The notes below the pieces were generated by a model. It did not search any database and was not told the origin of the DNA. It saw only the letters and a list, made by a program, of their open reading frames with translations. From contig JBFMFE010000057.1 in assembly GCA_040752295.1 (NCBI GenBank), positions 1 through 28,757 on the forward strand: 28,757 bases of DNA, written 5' to 3'. Positions 22,965-28,757 of the stretch are shown one piece after another. Each line of letters opens with the position of its first letter. Positions within the stretch are counted from its first letter, which is position 1. A program made the translations under genes and the position numbers. The DNA is from JBFMFE01 sp040752295. Lineage in GTDB: Bacteria > UBP15 > UBA6099 > JBFMBQ01.

Positions 22965-23663
22965 ATGAGAAGACCCGTACGCCTTCTTTTAGTGTTTCTG
23001 ATCGTTCTCCTCGCCATTTACGCGGGAAGGACCCCGGCGATGCGCGCGGCTGGGCGTTTTCTGCACGTTGAGACCGAAGTGTGGAAATCGGACGTGATCT
23101 ACGTCTTCGCGGGCGCGGCGCTCGAGCGGGGGCTTCAGGGCGCCGAACTCTACAGGGAGGGGATCGCGCCGGTGGTCGTGACCGCGGGGGAAGTGCTGTC
23201 GCCGGAAATGATGGCGCTGGAACTGGACCTCACGGCGGCGGAGATCACGGGGCGCGCGCTGGAGCGCTTCGGCGTGCCGCCCGCGAAAATCGTCATGATC
23301 GAACGCGGCACGAGCACGCTCGAGGAAGCCGTCGTCCTCAGGGAATACATGGAAGAGAACGGACTCGACTCCGTCGTGTGCGTCACCTCTCCTTTTCACA
23401 CGAGGCGGGTGCGCGCAACGATGAGGAAGGTCTTCAGGGAAGAGGAAACGAAGATATACATATCAGCGGCGAAACACCCCCTCGTTGACCTGGACAACTG
23501 GTGGAAAAAGGAAGAAGACCTCATCACGGTACAGAACGAGTACATCAAGCTTGTTTTGTATTACTTCAAATACATACTGCTCTCCGACCATCCGGTTCTG
23601 CGGAACCGGTCCGTTTCGCGCGGCGCTTCGGTTGGACTTTTCGATCACGCCTCAATATATTAG
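22965..23663 (+). CDS. DUF218 / YdcF-ElyC-like membrane protein
   Basis: A 232-aa protein with one N-terminal transmembrane segment (about 6-22) and a DUF218 domain. Marks: DVIYVFAGAALERGLQGAELY, PVVVTAGE, STLEEAVVLREYMEENG and VVCVTSPFHTRRVRATM, the last being the usual SPFHxRRA block. The family (SanA, YdcF, ElyC) acts in envelope integrity and lipid-carrier metabolism. The ATG follows the antiporter stop directly and has GGGAGGGA upstream, so the genes are coupled. Specific role unknown. Confidence 0.85.
   Translation: MRRPVRLLLVFLIVLLAIYAGRTPAMRAAGRFLHVETEVWKSDVIYVFAGAALERGLQGAELYREGIAPVVVTAGEVLSPEMMALELDLTAAEITGRALERFGVPPAKIVMIERGTSTLEEAVVLREYMEENGLDSVVCVTSPFHTRRVRATMRKVFREEETKIYISAAKHPLVDLDNWWKKEEDLITVQNEYIKLVLYYFKYILLSDHPVLRNRSVSRGASVGLFDHASIY
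23632..23661 (+). promoter_or_regulatory. Weak candidate promoter upstream of rseP
   Basis: TTGGAC, 18-base spacer, TATATT, within the last codons of the DUF218 gene and an AT-rich patch before rseP. Confidence 0.25.
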
Positions 23664-23753
23664 TATATCGAATACGCCGCGCCCGGCGCGGAGGTGAGCC
23701 GGCGCGCGCGGGACACGGGCGCGAAAGGGAGCGGCGCCGACCGAAGAATCCGG

Positions 23754-25073
23754 ATGCTGAACCTTCCGACAATCGTCGAATTCGTCAGGATTGCCGCGAT
23801 GATCGTCATCGCCTTCGGGCTGGTGATTCTTCTTCACGAGCTTGGTCACTTCATCATGGCGAAGATCGCGGGCGTGGACGCACCCGAGTTTGCGATCGGC
23901 ATGGGACCCGAGGTCGCCGGTTTCACATGGGGCGGCACCCGCTACAAGGTCTGCCTCTTTCCCATCGGCGGGTACGTGAAGATAGTGGGAGAGGACCAGG
24001 AGGAGGCGCCGGGCACGCCGCCTGAACGCAACTTCATCAACAAATCAACGCCCGTGAAGATATCCGTGTTCTTCGCCGGTCCGTTTATGAACTACGTTCT
24101 GGGGTTCGTGTTCTTCGCCTCCATTTACCTGATATGGGGTGTTCCGAGGGAACTGCCGGTGGGAGACGTTTACTCCGAACGCGTCGTGATCGCGTTTCCG
24201 GACCCGCGGAAACCGGCGGCGAAGGCGGGGATGAGACAGAACGATACGGTTCTTACCGTTGACGGGACCCCCGTGAAGTCACGGGAGCATTTCATAACGC
24301 TCATAGGCGAACGGGCGGAGAGGGAGACCGTCGTCGGGATTCTTCGCGGTGACAAAAGGTTCACCGTGCGGGTCGTCCCCTTCCGGGACGAGACGCTGGG
24401 CAGGGGCAGGATCGGCGTACAGATTGACTCCCCCGTCCCGCGCCGTATCAAGTCCGTGGACAGGGACAGCCCCGCCTGGAACGCAGGGCTTCGCCCCGGC
24501 GATATACTTCTCGACGTGAACGATCAGGTTTTCCTCGGCGAGCGTTATAAGTTTTCGGGCGCAATCGAGGTCCTGAAGTTCACGGGCGAAAAGAAAAAAC
24601 CGCGGGAGATACGCGTCGCCGCGCCGGGCGGCGGGGAGACCGACATGGGCGTCGCCTTCGATCCCGTCTTCACGCGCGCGTCCATCGGCACGGCGCTCGG
24701 TTACGGCTTGAACCGCACGGTGAGCGCCACGCTCCTGCTTTACGTCGCGCTCAGGATGCTGGTCGAAAAAAAACTCAGCATCGGCGACGTGGCTGGACCC
24801 GTCGGCATAATCCAGTACGCCTCCATTTTCGCCCGCTCCGGATTGATGGACTTTTTCGCCTTCTTCGGACTGATCAGCGTCAACCTCGCCGTCATAAACC
24901 TGATACCGTTTCCCGCCCTGGACGGCTCGCGGATAATGTTCCACACGCTTGAAGCGCTCGTCCGAAGACCGCTCGACCCGCGCCGGATGAATTTCATTCA
25001 CACCGTCGGTCTGATCATACTGATTGCCCTGATCGCCGCCGTAACGCTCTCCGACGTGATGCACCTTCTCTGA
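23754..25073 (+). CDS. rseP: RIP metalloprotease RseP (site-2 protease)
   Basis: Intramembrane zinc protease of 439 aa that cleaves membrane-bound anti-sigma factors or signal-peptide remnants. The zinc motif is HELGH (28-32) in the first membrane segment; the third ligand region is NLIPFPALDG (LDG 389-391). Two PDZ domains lie between (about 134-210 and 225-310; GMRQNDTVLTVDGTPV and GLRPGDILLDVNDQ), as in E. coli RseP. ATG 23754 (MLNLPTIVEF) is preferred to GTG 23694, which would add a charged leader. It lies 90 bases after the DUF218 gene and two bases before proS. Confidence 0.95.
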   Translation: MLNLPTIVEFVRIAAMIVIAFGLVILLHELGHFIMAKIAGVDAPEFAIGMGPEVAGFTWGGTRYKVCLFPIGGYVKIVGEDQEEAPGTPPERNFINKSTPVKISVFFAGPFMNYVLGFVFFASIYLIWGVPRELPVGDVYSERVVIAFPDPRKPAAKAGMRQNDTVLTVDGTPVKSREHFITLIGERAERETVVGILRGDKRFTVRVVPFRDETLGRGRIGVQIDSPVPRRIKSVDRDSPAWNAGLRPGDILLDVNDQVFLGERYKFSGAIEVLKFTGEKKKPREIRVAAPGGGETDMGVAFDPVFTRASIGTALGYGLNRTVSATLLLYVALRMLVEKKLSIGDVAGPVGIIQYASIFARSGLMDFFAFFGLISVNLAVINLIPFPALDGSRIMFHTLEALVRRPLDPRRMNFIHTVGLIILIALIAAVTLSDVMHLL

Positions 25074-25075
25074 CC

Positions 25076-26788
25076 ATGCGCTTTACGGAACTGTTTTTCT
25101 ACACACTCCGCGAGGACCCCGTGGAGGCGGAGATCGCAAGCCACCGCCTCATGTTGCGCGCCGGAATGATCAGGCGGCTCGCCTCGGGCGTTTACGCCTT
25201 CCTTCCCCTCGGCTTCAGGGTTTTCAAAAAGGTCGAAAAAGTCGTCAGGGAGGAGATGAACCGCGCCGGCGCGCAGGAACTGATCATGCCCGTCCTCCAG
25301 CCCCTTGAACTGTGGGAGGAGTCCGGCAGGCTCGACGCTTACGTCGCGGAAAAAATCCTCTTCCAGGTGAAGGACCGCCAGGAGCGGCGGTACGCCCTCG
25401 GTCCGACGCACGAGGAGGTCATAACCGACATCGCGCGCGCGAGGATCCGCTCATGGCGGGACATGCCCGTGAACCTCTACCAGATTCAGGTCAAGTTCCG
25501 CGACGAAATAAGACCCAGGTTCGGGCTTCTCCGGGCAAAGGAATTCTGCATGAAGGACGCCTACAGCTTCGACGCCGATGAGGAGGGGCTGGAGCGGAGC
25601 TACCGCGCGATGTACGACGCGTACTCCCGCATATTCACCCGTTGCGGTCTGAAGTTCCGCGCCGTCGAGGCGGACACGGGCGCCATAGGCGGCGACGTGT
25701 CCCACGAGTTCATGGCGACCGCCGACGCGGGAGAGGACGTCCTTGTCGAGTGCGGGGGCTGCGGGTACGCCGCGAACCTCGAGCGGGCGGAGGCGGGCGC
25801 GCCCGATAAGGACCCCGCTGAAATGCTCGAAATGGAGCGCCTCGAAACCCCGGGCGCGAAGACCATCGAGGAGGTCACGGCTTTCCTCGGCGTGACCCCT
25901 CAGAGGCTCGTAAAAACGCTCCTGTATCTTGCCGGCGGCAGACCGGTGGCGGCGCTTATACGGGGCGACCATACACTGAACGAGACGAAACTGAAGCGCC
26001 TCCTCCGCGAGGAATCGCTCATGCCGGCAGACGCCGGAACCATCGAGAGGCTCACCGGCGCGCCGGTCGGGTTCGCCGGACCCGCCGGACTCGCGGAAAA
26101 CACTCCCGTCGTCTCGGACATCACCGTCGCCGCCATGCGGAACTTCATCACAGGCGGAAACCGCAGGGACCTCCACGTCGGAAACGTCAACCCGGGACGG
26201 GATTTCCGAGCGGACAGGACAGGGGACATAAGGTTCGCGACGGAGGGAGACAAATGCCCGAGATGCGGCGGACGACACCGCTTCATGCGCGGCATCGAGG
26301 TCGGTCAGATTTTCAAACTCGGCGTCAAGTACAGCGCGAAAATGGGGCTGGAATACACCGACGCGGCGGGAGAAACGCGTCTCGTGGTCATGGGATGCTA
26401 CGGCATCGGCGTCTCGCGTACCGTGGCGGCGGCGGTCGAGCAGAACAACGACGGGGACGGCATAATCTGGACCCCCGAACTCGCGCCGTACCTTGTTGAC
26501 ATCATACCAGTGAGCATGAAAGACGCCGCCCAGCGCGAAGCCGCGGAACGCGCTTACGCCGAACTGTGGGAAGCGGGCATCGAGGCGATAATGGACGACA
26601 GGGACGAGCGTCCGGGCGTCAAGTTCAAGGACGCGGACCTGATAGGGTTCCCACTCAAGATCGTCATAGGTAAAGCCCTTGCGGACGGAAAGGTGGAACT
26701 CCAGGCGCGCAGGACCGGCGAAAAGACACTCGTGCCGGCGTCGGAAACAGTGCGGCGTGTCAGGGAAGCCGCGGGGGGATTACAGTGA
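25076..26788 (+). CDS. proS: Prolyl-tRNA synthetase (bacterial type with editing domain)
   Basis: Class II synthetase, 570 aa, charging tRNA-Pro. Motif 1 region RLASGVYAFLPLGFRVFKK and ELIMPVLQP (about 35-80), motif 2 FRDEIRPRFGLLRAKEF (141-157), motif 3 GCYGIGVSRTVAAAVEQ (about 440-456), and a C-terminal anticodon-binding domain. The YbaK-like editing insertion (about 225-405; includes FAGPAGL and LHVGNVNPG) is complete, so alanine mischarging should be corrected. A CPRCGG motif precedes motif 3. The start overlaps nothing but is two bases after rseP, and the stop overlaps the next gene's GTG. Confidence 0.98.
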   Translation: MRFTELFFYTLREDPVEAEIASHRLMLRAGMIRRLASGVYAFLPLGFRVFKKVEKVVREEMNRAGAQELIMPVLQPLELWEESGRLDAYVAEKILFQVKDRQERRYALGPTHEEVITDIARARIRSWRDMPVNLYQIQVKFRDEIRPRFGLLRAKEFCMKDAYSFDADEEGLERSYRAMYDAYSRIFTRCGLKFRAVEADTGAIGGDVSHEFMATADAGEDVLVECGGCGYAANLERAEAGAPDKDPAEMLEMERLETPGAKTIEEVTAFLGVTPQRLVKTLLYLAGGRPVAALIRGDHTLNETKLKRLLREESLMPADAGTIERLTGAPVGFAGPAGLAENTPVVSDITVAAMRNFITGGNRRDLHVGNVNPGRDFRADRTGDIRFATEGDKCPRCGGRHRFMRGIEVGQIFKLGVKYSAKMGLEYTDAAGETRLVVMGCYGIGVSRTVAAAVEQNNDGDGIIWTPELAPYLVDIIPVSMKDAAQREAAERAYAELWEAGIEAIMDDRDERPGVKFKDADLIGFPLKIVIGKALADGKVELQARRTGEKTLVPASETVRRVREAAGGLQ

Positions 26789-27417
26789 GGATCGCCGCCA
26801 TCGTTCCCGCATACAACGAGGCGATGACAGTAAGGCACGTGATACACGTTCTTCAGAGGGTTGAAGAGGTTGACGAGATCATCGTGGTGAACGACGGCTC
26901 GACCGACAGGACGGCGGAGATAGTGGCTGAGGAACTCGGCGTGGTGCTCGTGAACCTTCCCGAGAACCGGGGCAAGGGCGGGGCGCTGAAAGCGGGACTC
27001 GACGTGACGCAGGCGCAGACGCTCGTGTTGCTCGACGCCGACCTCGTGGGTCTGCGCGTCGAACACGTCCGCGCGCTGATGGAGCCGGTGCTGTCCGGGC
27101 GCGCCGACGCCGCCATCGGGGTCTTCGTGGAGGGGCGCCCGAGCACCGACATCGCCCAGCGCATTCTTCCCCAGTTATCGGGGCAGCGGTGCATCAAGAG
27201 GGAACTCCTCGAAACCGCAAACATCGCCGGCACGCGCTTCGGCGTGGAGGTGGCGTTGACGAGACACCTCGAAGAGATGCGCGCGCGGCTGGAAGAAGTG
27301 CACCTTCCCCATCTTACCCACTACACGAAGGAAGAAAAAATGGGTTTCTGGAGGGGACTTCAGGCGCGGCTGATGATGTATTACGAGGTCGCGAGGATTC
27401 TCGTGGGCAGGGGATGA
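26785..27417 (+). CDS. Family 2 glycosyltransferase
   Basis: A 210-aa GT-A-fold enzyme with IVPAYNEAMTVRHVI at the N-terminus, NDGSTD (36-41) for the nucleotide, ENRGKGGAL (60-68), and a DAD metal motif (84-86). It starts at GTG 26785 within the proS stop (GTGA overlap), so translation is coupled. There is no C-terminal transmembrane domain, and it is shorter than dolichyl-phosphate-type GT2s, so it is a soluble or loosely bound transferase. Donor and acceptor are unknown. Confidence 0.88.
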   Translation: MRIAAIVPAYNEAMTVRHVIHVLQRVEEVDEIIVVNDGSTDRTAEIVAEELGVVLVNLPENRGKGGALKAGLDVTQAQTLVLLDADLVGLRVEHVRALMEPVLSGRADAAIGVFVEGRPSTDIAQRILPQLSGQRCIKRELLETANIAGTRFGVEVALTRHLEEMRARLEEVHLPHLTHYTKEEKMGFWRGLQARLMMYYEVARILVGRG

Positions 27418-27525
27418 CGCCGCGGCGACCCCCGACGGATTGAGGCAGTCCCATGGTACGTTTCGGGTGAACGCGCCTGCGCGAGGAAGAGCGAAAAAAC
27501 CTTGATGAAACGGAAAGGGGAACGG

Positions 27526-28341
27526 ATGACCATCGCTGAAACCGATGAAATCATCCTCCGCAAAAAAGCGGTCAAATACATTCAGCAGGAGATAGAGGAA
27601 CGGTACCGGCTGGAGAACGTACGCAAGGTGCTCGGTCCGGAAAGGGAACACCTCATCCGCGACGTTGCGCAGGAGGACATTGACGTGCTGAAGGAGATGT
27701 TTCTTACAACGATATACCCTGAGTACGACGCGCGGCGGGAGCGCGACAAGAGCTTTGAGTCTCTGATTCGCATGTTGAAGACGCCGTCGAAGCTGATGCG
27801 TATGATACCGAGCATGCCCGTGATAGCCCTGCGTTATGCGACGATATTCCCGGTCGCCCTCCGCATCGGACTCAACTCCATCATCGCCTTCACGCGCTCA
27901 AACAGACTCGAAAACAAGTTCGTTGCTAACCTTCTCGCCATCTATGGAAAAAACGGAAAACCGATAACAAACTCCATGAAAATCACAAGGGACGAGTTTC
28001 TCGAGGCGTATCGCGGCGTCAGCTACACCGAGGGGAAAAAGATGATAAGCGTTGCTTTGTGGGTCGTTCACGCGGGCAAAAGGCGCGTGATCGTCGAATC
28101 GGCGAAATCCATACTTAAGGACGTCAGGGAGACCCTCGAGGGGATTGACAGGCAGAACAGGCGCTCGGGACGAAGGCAGGTGTACACCGACGACATCGTG
28201 GCAATCGAATACGGTATCAGGACGCTCGACAGGATTGCCGGGGTCTTCAAGTATTTTTCTCCGGAAAAAATAGACAGACTCATCGAGGTCGCAAGGATAA
28301 TAGAGATTGACTACATGAACAGAAATTACGGCGTTTCCTGA
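27526..28341 (+). CDS. Hypothetical helical protein, 271 aa
   Basis: Not recognised. ATG 27526 is chosen for the AAAGGGG ribosome-site-like run five bases upstream. The sequence is mostly helical and basic: an N-terminal charged helix (AVKYIQQEIEERY), an amphipathic or weakly hydrophobic stretch (about 90-120, SMPVIALRYATIFPVALRI) that might contact a membrane, then a helical region (FLEAYRGVSYTEGKKM; VVHAGKRRVIVESAKSIL) and a conserved-looking C-terminus. No signal or metal motif is seen. It follows the glycosyltransferase by 108 bases. Confidence 0.65.
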   Translation: MTIAETDEIILRKKAVKYIQQEIEERYRLENVRKVLGPEREHLIRDVAQEDIDVLKEMFLTTIYPEYDARRERDKSFESLIRMLKTPSKLMRMIPSMPVIALRYATIFPVALRIGLNSIIAFTRSNRLENKFVANLLAIYGKNGKPITNSMKITRDEFLEAYRGVSYTEGKKMISVALWVVHAGKRRVIVESAKSILKDVRETLEGIDRQNRRSGRRQVYTDDIVAIEYGIRTLDRIAGVFKYFSPEKIDRLIEVARIIEIDYMNRNYGVS

Positions 28342-28470
28342 TGGATATATAACCCCCGTGCTTCCTCCGGGTCAATCATGGCAATGGAGGATGCGAAAGT
28401 GAACTTTTCCGGACCCGCAGGGTGTTTTTCGGAGTGTTTTCGACAAAAAAGCCTTATTTGAAGCTAAAAT

Positions 28471-28506
28471 TTGGTTTTGAGAAATATATTTTGGTTTTAC
28501 GAAATA
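28471..28506. repeat. Direct repeat TTGGTTTT(ga/ac)GAAATA, two copies
   Basis: Copies at 28471-28486 and 28491-28506 differ at two positions and repeat with a 20-base period. Confidence 0.6.
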
Positions 28507-28526
28507 AATTGCGGGAAAGCCTTTTT

Positions 28527-28557
28527 TTGTATTAAATTAACATTTAATACAATTTTT
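28527..28557 (+). terminator. AT-rich hairpin with T-run
   Basis: TTGTATTAAAT (28527-28537), loop TAAC, ATTTAATACAA (28542-28552), a perfect 11-bp stem followed by TTTTT (28553-28557) on the plus strand. It fits an intrinsic terminator for the run ending at 28341, although its stem is nearly all A/T and it lies about 190 bases downstream. Confidence 0.4.
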
Positions 28558-28600
28558 GAAAAAGCTTCGTCCACTTCGCCGCCCCTTACACAACACCCCC

Positions 28601-28757
28601 CTATTCCCCGCCCCGCTTTTTAAACAACTCCAAAAAAGGACTCCGGCGGGCAAACGACTCCACTCCGTTCAAAATCCTTACCGCAAATCCCATCCTCATG
28701 GACTCGACTGTCTCGCGGAACATCTGGAGGTCTTCCGAATCGTACCCGCCAAAGACT
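28601..28757 (-). CDS. Partial gene, C-terminal 51 residues, unknown
   Basis: A minus-strand frame open from the window edge ends at TAG 28601-28603. The visible end (GYDSEDLQMFRETVESMRMG, later SPFLELFKKRGGE) is protein-like, with a likely amphipathic helix. No family is recognised. It converges on the hypothetical gene at 27526. Confidence 0.5.
   Translation of the reverse strand, partial: VFGGYDSEDLQMFRETVESMRMGFAVRILNGVESFARRSPFLELFKKRGGE

Larger units (their letters stand above)
28342..28600. other. Non-coding, AT-rich island between convergent genes
   Basis: From about 28440 to 28560 the sequence is strikingly AT-rich against a GC-rich background. It holds a near-identical pair of 16-base direct repeats and a perfect 11-bp inverted repeat (listed separately). 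No ORF of note crosses it. Confidence 0.6.

Noticed and set aside
1..28757. tRNA, rRNA or riboswitch genes
   Set aside because: No cloverleaf, rRNA core or recognisable aptamer sequence was seen by eye; a covariance-model search would be needed to exclude weak ones.

Overview
The window is GC-rich bacterial DNA, densely coded and with no rRNA or tRNA gene that I could recognise. A KefB-type antiporter, an ExbB/ExbD-like pair, an RseP protease, several Sec-type signal peptides and a 2-oxoacid:ferredoxin oxidoreductase cluster suggest a diderm bacterium with an anaerobic or ferredoxin-based metabolism. Intergenic debris (GACAGGC hairpins; short accacgaa, cggaaacacgg and ccgcaaaggcgc motifs) is of a kind I associate with metagenome-assembled genomes of poorly cultured phyla. 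I cannot name the phylum from the sequence alone.

Layout. 1-5149 (minus strand): an SRPBCC protein, a stalk-domain/ExbB-like fusion, an ExbD-like protein, a predicted AAA ATPase plus DUF4276 (TOPRIM-like) pair, and a long-type glucose-1-phosphate thymidylyltransferase cut by the window edge. 5394-6299 (minus): a secreted, cysteine-rich formylglycine-generating-enzyme-like protein, divergent from a primary-type sigma-70 factor (6519-7607, plus) that is followed by an unknown protein (7711-8409). 8434-11598 (minus): queH, a double zinc-ribbon protein with an apparent CTG start, tmk, and a secreted DUF1571-like protein. 11600-12100 holds a cluster of dispersed-type repeats.

12103-15188 (minus) is a compact five-gene operon: ferredoxin, alpha, beta and gamma subunits of a VorB-like 2-oxoacid:ferredoxin oxidoreductase, then a double-ACT regulatory protein. 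Divergent from it is a plus-strand operon (15465-19028): a FadH-like flavin/Fe-S reductase, a 73-aa tail-anchored protein, and a tandemly duplicated cysteine-patterned protein resembling the ATC-hydrolase family. It converges on a secreted glycoside-hydrolase-like protein (19216-20844, minus). A plus-strand run of housekeeping and envelope genes follows (21054-28341): KefB-like antiporter, DUF218/YdcF-like protein, rseP, proS, a family 2 glycosyltransferase and an unknown helical protein. An AT-rich island with a hairpin precedes a partial gene on the minus strand at the right edge.

Most unusual points: the ATPase/DUF4276 pair, which looks like a two-gene defence module set in an envelope-gene run; the fusion of a copper-amine-oxidase-type stalk domain to an ExbB-like channel, with an ExbD partner lacking its normal periplasmic domain; the three-gene reductase/tail-anchor/duplicated-Cys operon; and the non-canonical start of the zinc-ribbon gene.
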